Counted from the stretch's first letter, positions 16,009 to 24,361 are shown. The stretch is DNA of 27,799 bases from CAZWSE01 sp964636575 (GCA_964636575.1 CAZWSE010000045.1:1-27799); one strand, 5' to 3'. The notes: generated from the letters alone by a model not told the origin. Translations and numbers: made by a program.

Positions 16009-16024
16009 CTGCAGTCGCAAAGTC

Positions 16025-16068
16025 TTGACCCACGCAGGTCTGCGCTCTAGTATATGAACAAGTGTTCA
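16025..16068 (+). promoter_or_regulatory. Candidate promoter and operator of the leucine-degradation (liu) operon
   Basis: TTGACC (16025-16030) and TAGTAT (16048-16053) are spaced by 17 bases, a good sigma70-type promoter. The palindrome TGAACAAGTGTTCA (16055-16068; 6-base arms, 2-base spacer) begins 1 base after the -10 and covers the predicted start point near 16060. That is the place for a repressor. Palindromes of the TGAAC-GTTCA type are typical of TetR-family regulators of acyl-CoA genes; LiuQ (TetR) and LiuR (MerR) control liu genes in other proteobacteria. No regulator gene lies in the window. Confidence 0.6.
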
Positions 16069-16089
16069 ATAAATTTCGGAGCCCCAGCG

Positions 16090-17253
16090 ATGTTCAATGC
16101 TTCTATGACCTTTGATCTTGGTGAAGACGTGAATGCCCTGCGCGATATGGTGCATCGTTTTGCGCAAGAGCGGATCAAACCGATTGCGGCTGAGATTGAT
16201 GACACCAACACATTCCCCGAACCGCTGTGGCGCGAAATGGGGGAGTTGGGCTTGCTGGGGATCACCGTCGATGAGGGCTATGGCGGCGCTGGAATGTCAT
16301 ATCTGGCCCATGTCATCGCGGTTGAGGAAATCGCCCGCGCCAGTGCTTCTGTGTCGCTGTCATATGGTGCTCATTCCAACCTGTGCGTGAACCAGATCAA
16401 GCTGAACGGGTCTGACGAGCAAAAGCAGAAATTCCTGCCCAAATTGGTGTCTGGTGAGCATGTCGGCGCCTTGGCGATGTCTGAGGCTGGGGCTGGCAGC
16501 GATGTTGTCTCAATGAAGCTGAAGGCTGAAAAGCGCAATGGATACTATAGGTTAAACGGCAACAAGTATTGGATTACCAATGGTCCCGATGCCTCGACCT
16601 TGGTGGTGTATGCCAAGTCTGATGCGGATGCTGGGTCCAAGGGGATCACTGCGTTCTTAATCGAGAAAACCATGAAGGGTTTTTCCACCAGTCCTCATTT
16701 TGACAAACTGGGCATGCGCGGGTCGAACACGGCAGAGCTGATTTTTGACGACGTTGAAGTGCCCTTTGAGAACGTGCTGGGAGAAGAGGGCAAGGGCGTG
16801 GCCGTGCTGATGTCTGGCCTTGATTACGAACGCGTCGTGCTGGCCGGCATTGGCACTGGCATTATGGCCGCCTGTTTGGATGCGATTATGCCTTACATGG
16901 CCGAGCGCAAACAGTTCGGGCAGCCCATTGGTTCGTTTCAGCTTATGCAGGGTAAGATGGCGGATATGTATACGGCGATGAATTCCGCCCGTGCCTATGT
17001 GTATGAAGTCGCCAAGGCCTGCGACCGTGGGGATGTGACCCGTCAGGACGCGGCCGCCTGCTGCCTTTATGCGTCCGAGCAGGCGATGGTGCAGGCGCAT
17101 CAGGCTGTTCAGGCGATGGGTGGGGCAGGCTATCTGAACGATTCCCCCGTGGGGCGCTTGTTCCGAGATGCCAAGCTTATGGAAATCGGTGCAGGCACCT
17201 CTGAAATCCGGCGAATGTTGGTGGGCCGTGAGATGCTCGGGTCGATGGGGTGA
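16090..17253 (+). CDS. ivd: Isovaleryl-CoA dehydrogenase
   Basis: FAD enzyme that oxidises isovaleryl-CoA to 3-methylcrotonyl-CoA in leucine breakdown, passing electrons to ETF. The protein has 387 residues. The catalytic glutamate is in the isovaleryl-type position, SGLDYERVVLAG (E247, matching human Glu254), while the site used by medium-chain enzymes reads GAGTSEIRR with no glutamate there. This separates it from other acyl-CoA dehydrogenases. FQLMQGKMADMYT and AVQAMGGAGYLND are other family blocks. I chose ATG 16090; an in-frame ATG at 16054 lies inside the promoter/operator and would probably precede the transcript start. It is the first gene of the liu operon. Confidence 0.95.
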   Translation: MFNASMTFDLGEDVNALRDMVHRFAQERIKPIAAEIDDTNTFPEPLWREMGELGLLGITVDEGYGGAGMSYLAHVIAVEEIARASASVSLSYGAHSNLCVNQIKLNGSDEQKQKFLPKLVSGEHVGALAMSEAGAGSDVVSMKLKAEKRNGYYRLNGNKYWITNGPDASTLVVYAKSDADAGSKGITAFLIEKTMKGFSTSPHFDKLGMRGSNTAELIFDDVEVPFENVLGEEGKGVAVLMSGLDYERVVLAGIGTGIMAACLDAIMPYMAERKQFGQPIGSFQLMQGKMADMYTAMNSARAYVYEVAKACDRGDVTRQDAAACCLYASEQAMVQAHQAVQAMGGAGYLNDSPVGRLFRDAKLMEIGAGTSEIRRMLVGREMLGSMG

Positions 17254-17259
17254 TTTGTC

Positions 17260-17550
17260 ATGCGTCCGATCACGATTGCGGCTTTGGCCCTGTGCGGCTG
17301 TGCGATTGTGTTGGGTCTGACGTTTGGACAAAAAGCATCGAAACTGTCAGAAACCGAAGTCATCAACGCATTTGCGGCCCGCTATGTCGCGGAGACAGGC
17401 GGACAGCCGACCGATTGCGTCGCGCGTCCGAGTGCACGTTCGGGTGTTTGGATCGTCGTGACATGCGCGCAGGGCGATATACAGCGCAGTTATGCGGCGG
17501 ATTTCCAAGGTCGGCAGATTTCGGTTCCCTTGGCGGGACCGGAGACCTGA
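17260..17550 (+). CDS. Small exported or membrane-anchored protein, function unknown
   Basis: A 96-residue protein starting MRPITIAALALCGCAIVLGL, a hydrophobic N-terminal segment that is a signal peptide or anchor; the LCGC could be a poor lipobox (Cys at -2 is unusual). The rest is about 70 soluble residues with two cysteines (DCVARP and VTCAQG) and the strand-rich SGVWIVVTCAQGDIQRSYAADF. It lies 6 bases after ivd and 4 bases before the acyl-CoA synthetase, so it is clearly part of the operon. I do not recognise a named domain. Confidence 0.7.
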   Translation: MRPITIAALALCGCAIVLGLTFGQKASKLSETEVINAFAARYVAETGGQPTDCVARPSARSGVWIVVTCAQGDIQRSYAADFQGRQISVPLAGPET

Positions 17551-17554
17551 GCTG

Positions 17555-19081
17555 ATGCTGATCCGAGCCCCCTATGACGCAATGTATCGGTCGTACCAAT
17601 GGGATTTGCCTGACCGTTTGAACATGGCCGCCCAATGCCTTGGGGGCGATGCGGATGCTGTGGCGATCGTGGATCTGACAGGGGATGCCCGGCGTGATGT
17701 GACGGTGGGTTTGCTGAACAAGATGGTCGATGCCTTGGGTGTTGACTTGGCGCATATTCCCGCTGGAGCGCGTATTGGCGTGTTGCGCAGTCAAGATCCT
17801 TGGACGGCGGCTGCGCATCTTGCGATCTGGAAAAAAGGCGCGATTTCAGTGCCTTTGTTCAAGCTCTTCAAGCAAGATGCTTTGCGTGTTCGGATGGACG
17901 ATGCGGGCGTGTCATGCGTGATCACTGATGTCGATGGTGCTGCGATGGTCGGTGATCTGGCGTTGGTGCCGGATGGGTTGTCGATGGATGTCGCTCCGCA
18001 GCCTTTTGCCGATACTGGGCCGGATGATCCAGCGGTTTTGATCTATACCAGCGGCACGACGGGGCCGCCGAAAGGCGCGCTGCATGGGCACCGTGTTTTG
18101 ACTGGGCATTTGCCCGGCGTTGAGATGAGCCATGATTTTCTGGGGCAAGAGGGCGATTGCCTTTGGACCCCTGCGGATTGGGCCTGGATCGGTGGCTTGT
18201 TTGATGTGCTTATGCCGGGGCTTGCCTTGGGGGTGCCTGTCGTTGCGGCCCGAATGGCGAAATTCGACCCTGACAGATGTTGTCAGATTGTCAGAGACGG
18301 CAATGTGCGCAACGTGTTCTTTCCACCGACGGCGTTGCGGATGCTGAAAGCAGCGGATGCGCGGATTGAGGGATTGCGCAGTGTTGCCTCGGGCGGCGAG
18401 CCATTGGGCGCGGAAATGCTGGCTTGGGGCAGGGATGCCTTGGGTGTGACCATCAACGAATTTTACGGCCAGACCGAGTGCAATATGGTTGTGTCGAGCT
18501 GTGCTGCGCTTGATCCGCCGATGCCGGGCGCGATGGGGCGTGCTGTGCCGGGGCATGAGGTGGATGTGATTGATGATTTGGGCCAACCCACTGAAGATGA
18601 GGGGGATATTGCTGTCAAACGCGGGTCGGCCTCTATGATGTTGGGGTATTGGAATAAGTCTGAAGAGACCTTGCAGAAGTATCGTGGTGACTGGATGCTC
18701 ACGGGTGATCGCGGGCTGCGGGATGGCGCGCATATCCGGTTTGTGGGGCGCGAGGATGACGTGATTACCTCCGCCGGTTACCGGATTGGTCCTGCCGAGA
18801 TCGAGGATTGTTTGCTGACCCATGAGGCCGTCGCAACCGTGGGTGTTGTAGGCAAGCCCCATGACATTCGGACAGAAATTGTCAAAGCCTATGTTGTGCT
18901 GAAAGAAGGCGCTGTGGCGACTGAGGCTGACTTGCAAGCCTATGTGAAAGACCGTTTGGCCACGTATTCCTATCCGCGTGAAGTCTCGTTTTTAGAAGCG
19001 CTTCCGATGACCGTGACGGGCAAGGTGATCCGGCGGGAATTGAAGGCGCGTGCTGTGGCGGAGGTTAAGGTATGCTCATGA
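17555..19081 (+). CDS. AMP-forming acyl-CoA synthetase
   Basis: Activates a carboxylic acid to its CoA ester through an acyl-adenylate. The protein has 508 residues, close to medium-chain acyl-CoA synthetases and shorter than acetyl-CoA synthetase (about 650). The AMP-binding loop is YTSGTTGPPKGALHG, then WTPADWAWIGGLFDVL, NEFYGQTECN (adenine site), LTGDRGLRDGAHIRFVGRED (hinge) and MTVTGKVIRREL with the catalytic C-terminal lysine. Start ATG 17555 has GGAG ten bases upstream and follows the previous stop by 4 bases; an extension back to 17492 would overlap the previous gene. In the liu operon it may activate isovalerate or acetoacetate, an inference from position only. Confidence 0.87.
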   Translation: MLIRAPYDAMYRSYQWDLPDRLNMAAQCLGGDADAVAIVDLTGDARRDVTVGLLNKMVDALGVDLAHIPAGARIGVLRSQDPWTAAAHLAIWKKGAISVPLFKLFKQDALRVRMDDAGVSCVITDVDGAAMVGDLALVPDGLSMDVAPQPFADTGPDDPAVLIYTSGTTGPPKGALHGHRVLTGHLPGVEMSHDFLGQEGDCLWTPADWAWIGGLFDVLMPGLALGVPVVAARMAKFDPDRCCQIVRDGNVRNVFFPPTALRMLKAADARIEGLRSVASGGEPLGAEMLAWGRDALGVTINEFYGQTECNMVVSSCAALDPPMPGAMGRAVPGHEVDVIDDLGQPTEDEGDIAVKRGSASMMLGYWNKSEETLQKYRGDWMLTGDRGLRDGAHIRFVGREDDVITSAGYRIGPAEIEDCLLTHEAVATVGVVGKPHDIRTEIVKAYVVLKEGAVATEADLQAYVKDRLATYSYPREVSFLEALPMTVTGKVIRRELKARAVAEVKVCS

Positions 19082-19461
19082 GAACTTACCGAAAAACTTG
19101 TAACATTAGATGCCCCAATTGCGTTCACTTGCAGCCGTTGTTCTTGTTGAGCTTTACGTTCAAGCCAGCCTCACATGGTTTTTCGGCAAATGAATGGGCG
19201 ATGTGTCCCAATTGCCAAGCCAAGCTCAAGTTTGTTCCGCGATATAGTTTACTCGTGACGGCTGGGCTGTTGTGGATCGGGTTTGTTTCGTTTGGATTGC
19301 TTTTGTGCCTGCCATTATCGTTCGGTTTTGTGGCCCTTTTAGAATTCATGGGAAACACGGCCGTTTTGTTTTTACCGCTCTTTCTACTTGTTTTTGTCTT
19401 CGGCCAAGCTGTTTGGACGCGCGTTTACAGCCCAATTTACCGAGAAGTTATTGCCGTATGA
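19072..19461 (+). CDS. Small zinc-ribbon membrane protein, function unknown
   Basis: A 129-residue protein. The N-terminal 60 residues carry two CPNC motifs (RCPNC near residue 14 and MCPNC near 45), forming a four-cysteine zinc ribbon. Two membrane segments follow: YSLLVTAGLLWIGFVSFGLL and around VLFLPLFLLVFVFGQAVW. Start ATG 19072 has the strongest ribosome site in the operon (GGAGG, 7 bases before) and overlaps the synthetase end by 10 bases; an in-frame ATG also lies at 19078. One counted 60-base sample (19141-19200) is 47% GC, below its neighbours. It is the first of three unknown genes inserted before the carboxylase subunit gene. Confidence 0.72.
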   Translation: MLMRTYRKTCNIRCPNCVHLQPLFLLSFTFKPASHGFSANEWAMCPNCQAKLKFVPRYSLLVTAGLLWIGFVSFGLLLCLPLSFGFVALLEFMGNTAVLFLPLFLLVFVFGQAVWTRVYSPIYREVIAV

Positions 19462-19640
19462 AACAAGCCGACAATCTTCGATATGGGCAACGTTCTCGGG
19501 CTGCTTTTCAATATGCCGATTGCAAAGCGCGATATGGCTTGCGGAAAGATGGAACAACCCGAAGCATGATAAGCGCAGACTTCTATCTGACTATGACGGC
19601 GCAGCGGGCGGTTGCTTTGCGGGATATGAGGGGAGGGTGA
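19458..19640 (+). CDS. Possible 60-residue protein, function unknown
   Basis: A short reading frame whose ATG overlaps the stop codon of the zinc-ribbon gene (ATGA at 19458-19461) and which ends 5 bases before the next start. This tight packing is the main support. The protein begins MKQADNLRYGQRSRAAFQYA, is basic, has one cysteine and no membrane segment or known motif. GAGAAG lies about 11 bases upstream. It could be a non-coding spacer that happens to be open. Confidence 0.4.
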   Translation: MKQADNLRYGQRSRAAFQYADCKARYGLRKDGTTRSMISADFYLTMTAQRAVALRDMRGG

Positions 19641-19645
19641 GGGGA

Positions 19646-20119
19646 ATGAGAGTTGTTTTGGTCGTGTTTTTTGCATTGTTTAGCGTTGCAGCCAAAGTTG
19701 CGAACGCTGATCCTGTTGCTTGGGTGGATCGGTGTTTTGAGAAGGCGTGGAGTATGGGCCAGCCGTCGTCAACGTTTTCAAGTGTGCGCGCCGAACAAGA
19801 GTGCATCGAAATCATCGTGAGTTATTGTGCTTTCGACGACAACGCGGACGATTGTTTTAGCAGTTTGTCACAGGAATTTGAGGCGCGTGCGACAAAAACA
19901 ATCGAGCGATTGCCTCAAATAATCGAAACAGATGATGGCTTAGATGTTGCAGATAAGATGAACGCGCAACAGCAAGATTTTCTTGCGCGTATTGAGGAAG
20001 TTTTCAAATGCCAGCAAAAGGAAGAAAAGGACCAATGCAAGGCAATGCGGGCACTTTCCAAGTTTACTTTGGCACGATTGAACGCTGAATCGATCACCAA
20101 AATTGAGGATCCGAAATGA
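19646..20119 (+). CDS. Secreted six-cysteine protein, function unknown
   Basis: A 157-residue protein with a signal peptide (MRVVLVVFFALFSVAAKVANA, likely cut before DPVAW). The mature part has six cysteines at DRCF, QECIE, SYCAF, DDCFS, FKCQ and DQCKA, enough for three disulfides, and is mostly helical with charged segments. ATG 19646 follows GAGGGG. The stop overlaps the start of the carboxylase beta gene (ATGA), so the two are coupled. One counted 60-base sample (19981-20040) is only 42% GC. I do not recognise the family; it resembles small periplasmic helical proteins in general. Confidence 0.7.
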   Translation: MRVVLVVFFALFSVAAKVANADPVAWVDRCFEKAWSMGQPSSTFSSVRAEQECIEIIVSYCAFDDNADDCFSSLSQEFEARATKTIERLPQIIETDDGLDVADKMNAQQQDFLARIEEVFKCQQKEEKDQCKAMRALSKFTLARLNAESITKIEDPK

Positions 20120-21875
20120 AACTCACCTCCCAAGCTCTCCCGTCTTCTGATGCGTTCAAAACCAATGTGAAGCTCCACTTGGAGGCTATTGAGACCGTAT
20201 CCCAAGCNNNNNNNNNNNNNNNNNNNNNNNNNNNNNNNNNNNNNNNNNNNNNNNNNNNNNNNNNNNNNNNNNNNNNNNNNNNNNNNNNNNNNNNNNNNNN
20301 NNNNNNNCGTTCAAAACCAATGTGAAGCTCCACTTGGAGGCTATTGAGACCGTATCCCAAGCCGCTGAGGCTGCCGCCCTTGGCGGAGGTCAAAAATCCC
20401 GTGATCGGCACATAAGCCGTGGCAAGATGCTCCCCCGTGAAAGGGTGGCGAACCTGTTGGATCCGGGCTCTCCGTTTCTCGAGATTGGCGCGACGGCGGC
20501 CCATGGATTGTATGATGGCGCTGCCCCCTGTGCTGGTGTCATTGCGGGCATTGGTCATGTGCAGGGCCTTGAGGTCATGGTCGTGTGCAATGATGCCACC
20601 GTGAAGGGTGGCACTTATTATCCGATGACCGTCAAGAAGCATTTGCGCGCTCAGGAGATTGCTGAAGAGAACCATTTGCCTTGCATTTATCTGGTCGACA
20701 GTGGCGGTGCGAACCTGCCCAATCAGGATGAGGTGTTCCCTGACCGCGATCATTTTGGCCGGATTTTTTATAATCAGGCGCGTATGTCGGCTAAGGGTAT
20801 TCCGCAGATCGCTGTGGTGATGGGGTCTTGCACCGCTGGCGGCGCTTATGTGCCGGCTATGTCGGATGTGACAATTATTGTTAAAGAGCAGGGCACGATC
20901 TTTTTGGCCGGTCCCCCATTGGTGAAGGCGGCCACGGGTGAGGTTGTCTCGGCCGAGGATTTGGGCGGCGGCGATGTGCACACCCGATTGTCTGGCGTTG
21001 CTGACTATCTGGCGGAAGACGATACCCACGCGCTGGCTTTGGCGCGGCGTGCTGTTTCGCATTTGAACCGCAGCAAACCTAAAACTGTGGAGTGGGCAAG
21101 CCCTGAGGAACCTGCCTATGATCCTGCCGAGATATTGGGCGTTGTGCCTGCTGATCTGCGCACCCCATATGATATTCGCGAGGTTATTGCCCGTGTTGTT
21201 GACGGGTCCCGTTTTGATGAGTTCAAGCCCCGCTTTGGCGAGACGCTTGTGACCGGATTTGCCCATGTCAAAGGCTGCCCTGTGGGGATCGTTGCCAACA
21301 ATGGTGTGCTCTTTTCCGAGGCGGCCCAGAAGGGGGCCCATTTTGTCGAGCTGTGCAGTCAGCGCAACATTCCATTGGTGTTCTTGCAGAATATCACCGG
21401 CTTTATGGTGGGCCGTCAGTACGAGAACGAGGGCATTGCCCGTCATGGGGCCAAGATGGTGACGGCTGTTGCCACCACTTCGGTGCCGAAGGTGACGATG
21501 GTTGTGGGTGGCTCTTTCGGCGCGGGCAATTATGGCATGGCGGGCCGTGCCTATCAGCCGCGTTTTATGTGGTCCTGGCCCAATTCCCGTATATCCGTGA
21601 TGGGTGGTCCGCAGGCAGCTGGTGTTCTGGCCACTGTGAAACGCGATGCGATTGAGCGTGGTGGTGGGGCGTGGTCTGCTGACGAAGAAGCCGCATTCAA
21701 GCAGCCGACCATTGATATGTTTGAGGAACAATCGCACCCGCTTTATGCCTCGGCCCGTTTGTGGGATGACGGTATTATTGATCCGCGCAAGGCCCGTGAT
21801 GTGCTGGCTTTGTCTTTGTCTGCTGCCCTGTGCGCCCCTATTGAGGAGACACGTTTCGGCGTGTTTCGGATGTGA
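20116..21875 (+). CDS. mccB: Methylcrotonyl-CoA carboxylase beta subunit (carboxyltransferase)
   Basis: Transfers CO2 from carboxybiotin to 3-methylcrotonyl-CoA, giving 3-methylglutaconyl-CoA in leucine catabolism. As written the gene is broken by 100 N. If the gap and the duplicated 55 bases are collapsed, the frame runs on without error: MKLTSQALPSS, then AIETVSQAAEAAALGGGQ, to 534 residues, the normal length. Family features: RGKMLPRERVANLLDPG, VMGSCTAGGAYVPAMSDVTIIV, FLAGPPLVKAATGEVV, SGVADYLAEDD, FLQNITGFMVGRQYE and GGSFGAGNYGMAGRAYQPRF (the second oxyanion region). The start overlaps the previous gene by 4 bases. It works with MccA encoded downstream. Confidence 0.94.
20153..20362. other. 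Probably false scaffold gap inside mccB
   Basis: The 55 bases 20153-20207 are identical to 20308-20362, on both sides of 100 N (20208-20307). Merging the two copies restores an intact reading frame for mccB, which is independent support that the contigs simply overlap. Confidence 0.93.
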
Positions 21876-22282
21876 TGACCGAAGCTGAGGCGCTGGCCCT
21901 ATATTCAGGTTCTGTGTCGTTCAAATTTGGCGACAGTGCCGCGCTGAACGCTGAAATTCTGGCGCTTGTGTTGTCTGGTATGAAGACCGTTACCTGCGAT
22001 GCGCTTGTGAATTTTGAGGCCCGCGGCGAGCCTGTGCCTGTTGTGGGCCGTGTGGATATTGCTTTGAATTGGGCCGGTCGCCCTGTTGCGGCTGTGCGCA
22101 CCGTTGAGGTTTTGCATGTTCCCTTTGACCAGATGTCGGAAGGCTTGGTCACTGATCAGGGCGAGTTCCGCGATCTTGCAGACTGGCGTCGTGGCTATGA
22201 GGCCTATCTGACCCGTGCCGGTGTCTTTGCCCCTGATGTCGTGATGCTGGTGGAGCGGTTTGAAGTGGTCGAGGTGTTTTGA
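21875..22282 (+). CDS. ASCH-domain protein
   Basis: A 135-residue protein of the ASCH superfamily (PUA-like beta barrel). The recognisable blocks are FKFGDSAALNAEILALVLSG followed by MKTVTCDAL (the family's GxKxxT region), then VGRVDIALNWAGRPVAAVRT and VEVLHVPFDQ, and the closing WRRGYEAYL. ASCH proteins bind RNA or modified nucleosides; E. coli YqfB hydrolyses N4-acetylcytidine, but a given member cannot be assigned from sequence alone. The ATG overlaps the mccB stop by one base (TGATG). It sits between the two carboxylase subunit genes with no obvious metabolic link. Confidence 0.75.
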   Translation: MTEAEALALYSGSVSFKFGDSAALNAEILALVLSGMKTVTCDALVNFEARGEPVPVVGRVDIALNWAGRPVAAVRTVEVLHVPFDQMSEGLVTDQGEFRDLADWRRGYEAYLTRAGVFAPDVVMLVERFEVVEVF

Positions 22283-22302
22283 CATGGCGGGCTTGATCCA
22301 AA

Positions 22303-22402
22303 GGCGCAGGGCGCTGCCCTGCACGACATTATCAGATTTGTCTTTGAGTGCTTTGCCGGGGGCCAGCCCCCGGACCCCCGAGGTATTTGACCCAAGAAGA
22401 AG
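22303..22402 (+). repeat. Double-hairpin intergenic element of Rhodobacterales type
   Basis: Two perfect hairpins: GCAGGGC (22306-22312)/GCCCTGC (22316-22322) with a GCT loop, and CCGGGGGC (22356-22363)/GCCCCCGG (22366-22373) with a 2-base spacer. The second is followed by GACCCCCGAGGTATTTGACC and AAGAAGAAG. I recall this arrangement as a common dispersed intergenic sequence in Rhodobacterales genomes. It ends 11 bases before the AGGAGG of mccA and may act as an RNA processing site or attenuator. Confidence 0.65.
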
Positions 22403-22426
22403 CATGGACGTCGAGGAGGTTTGCGG

Positions 22427-24361
22427 ATGTTCAGATCAATACTGATTGCCAATCGTGGCGAGATTGCCTGTCGTGTGATTGAGACCGCCCGTGCGATGGG
22501 TGTGCGCACTGTTGCCGTCTATTCCGACGCTGATGCTTCTGCGTTGCATGTCGAGATGGCGGATTTGGCTGTTCATATCGGCGGCAGTGCCCCTGCCGAG
22601 AGCTATTTGCGCGGCGATGTTATTGTTCAGGCGGCTTTGGACGCTGGTGCTGAGGCCATTCACCCGGGCTATGGGTTTTTGTCCGAGAACCCCGATTTTG
22701 TAGAGGCCGTGCAGGCGGCCGGTTTGGTTTTTATCGGCCCTGACCCCGACGCCATTCGTGCGATGGGGTTGAAAGATGCTGCCAAGGCTTTGATGGAAGA
22801 GGCCGGTGTGCCTGTGGTGCCTGGCTATCATGGTGCGGATCAGACCGGTTTGGCCGATCGTGCCGCCGAGATTGGGTATCCCGTTTTGATTAAGGCTGTT
22901 GCCGGTGGTGGTGGTAAAGGCATGCGGTTGGTTGAAGAGGCGGGGGCTTTTGACGCTGCTTTGGCCTCTGCCCGATCAGAGGCGCAGACCGCCTTTGGCA
23001 ATGATGCTGTGCTGGTTGAAAAATATGTGTCCAAGCCTCGTCATATCGAGGTGCAGGTTTTTGGCGATGGCACCCGTGCTGTCCATCTATTTGAGCGTGA
23101 TTGTTCGTTGCAGCGTCGTCATCAGAAGGTGATTGAGGAAGCTCCAGCGCCCGGGATGACCGAAGAGATGCGCGCCGCTATGGGCGGTGCTGCTGTGCGT
23201 GCTGCCGAGGCCATTGGCTATAAAGGCGCTGGCACTGTTGAGTTTATTGTTGATGCCTCTGACGGGCTACGCGCTGATCGTTTCTATTTTATGGAAATGA
23301 ACACCCGATTGCAGGTTGAGCATCCTGTCACCGAGGCTGTCACGGGTGTTGATCTTGTTGAATGGCAGTTGCGTGTTGCGGCTGGGGAACCTTTGCCGAT
23401 GACGCAGACGGATTTGCAGTTGAAGGGGCATGCCTTTGAGGCGCGCCTTTATGCCGAGGATGTGCCTGCGGGCTTTTTGCCTGCCACTGGTACCTTATCT
23501 CATTTGCAGTTTCCTGACTTTGCCCGTGCAGACAGCGGTGTGCGCAGCGGTGATACGATTTCTCCGTTTTATGATCCTATGATTGCTAAGGTGGTTGTGC
23601 ATGGGGCGACACGTGCTGTGGCTTTGGCCCGTTTGCGTGCGGCGCTGCGGGCGACCGAGGTTGCGGGCACTGTGACGAACCTCGCATTTTTGGGGGCTTT
23701 GGCGGATCATGCGGGTTTTGCCGCTGGCGATGTGGATACAGGGTTGATTGCCCGTGATATTGAGGGATTGACTGCCCCTGCGGAGGTTTTGCCCCGTCAT
23801 TGGGTGGCTGCGGGCCGCGCTGCTATGGGGATGCAGGGTGGTGGTTGCTCAACGGGTTTTTCGCTTTGGGCCCCTTTGATACAGTCGGTCGCGTTGGCGC
23901 GGAGTGAACCTGTGACGTTAACGGTTGAGACCCATGGTCCGGATGCCCAGAGCTGGCGTGTTGGTGATGCTGTAGTCGAGGCGCTGCGTGTTGGCGGGCG
24001 GTGGTCCTTGGACGGGGTGCCCGAGCCTTCGGTCGCTGTTGCGGGCGGGCAGGTGACTGTTTTTGATGGCTATGGCATTGCCTTTGACATGATTGATCCT
24101 TTGGCGCGCGCGGCGGCGCAAACCGGCGATGGCAATATTGTCGAGGCGCCAATGCCTGGCATTGTGAAGGACGTCTTTGCAACTGAAGGACAGGCTGTGA
24201 CGATGGGTGATCCTTTGGCCGTGATGGAGGCGATGAAGATGGAGCATCGTCTTTTGGCGGCCCGTGATGGTGTTGTGGCTGAGGTATTGGTTCGATCCGG
24301 CGATCAGGTGGAGGCGGGGGCCGCGCTCGTCCGGCTGCATCCTGAGGAGGATGCCGCATGA
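22427..24361 (+). CDS. mccA: Methylcrotonyl-CoA carboxylase alpha subunit (biotin carboxylase and biotin carrier)
   Basis: Carboxylates biotin with bicarbonate and ATP. The protein has 644 residues. The N-terminal biotin carboxylase domain shows ILIANRGEIACRVI, IHPGYGFLSENPDF, KAVAGGGGKGMRLV (ATP-binding glycine loop), FLERD-like LFERDCSLQRRHQKVIEEAP and MEMNTRLQVEHPVTE. The biotin carrier domain ends the chain with VMEAMKMEHR, in which K604 is biotinylated. ATG 22427 has AGGAGG 7 bases upstream; an in-frame TTG at 22421 is less likely. It is the partner of MccB; domain order and operon separate it from acetyl-CoA and propionyl-CoA carboxylases. Its last bases overlap the next start (ATGA). 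Confidence 0.95.
   Translation: MFRSILIANRGEIACRVIETARAMGVRTVAVYSDADASALHVEMADLAVHIGGSAPAESYLRGDVIVQAALDAGAEAIHPGYGFLSENPDFVEAVQAAGLVFIGPDPDAIRAMGLKDAAKALMEEAGVPVVPGYHGADQTGLADRAAEIGYPVLIKAVAGGGGKGMRLVEEAGAFDAALASARSEAQTAFGNDAVLVEKYVSKPRHIEVQVFGDGTRAVHLFERDCSLQRRHQKVIEEAPAPGMTEEMRAAMGGAAVRAAEAIGYKGAGTVEFIVDASDGLRADRFYFMEMNTRLQVEHPVTEAVTGVDLVEWQLRVAAGEPLPMTQTDLQLKGHAFEARLYAEDVPAGFLPATGTLSHLQFPDFARADSGVRSGDTISPFYDPMIAKVVVHGATRAVALARLRAALRATEVAGTVTNLAFLGALADHAGFAAGDVDTGLIARDIEGLTAPAEVLPRHWVAAGRAAMGMQGGGCSTGFSLWAPLIQSVALARSEPVTLTVETHGPDAQSWRVGDAVVEALRVGGRWSLDGVPEPSVAVAGGQVTVFDGYGIAFDMIDPLARAAAQTGDGNIVEAPMPGIVKDVFATEGQAVTMGDPLAVMEAMKMEHRLLAARDGVVAEVLVRSGDQVEAGAALVRLHPEEDAA

Noticed and set aside
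16054..16092. ATG 16054 as the start of isovaleryl-CoA dehydrogenase
   Set aside because: It lies directly after the -10 box, inside the palindrome and probably before the transcript start; ATG 16090 gives the usual N-terminus.
17912..18937. 341-codon antisense frame opposite the acyl-CoA synthetase
   Set aside because: It is rich in His, Arg and Gln as expected from antisense of GC-rich coding DNA, with no support as a gene.
20094..21737. Long antisense open frame opposite mccB
   Set aside because: It mirrors a highly conserved gene, has no ribosome site or recognisable protein features, and runs through the N gap. It is a by-product of codon bias.
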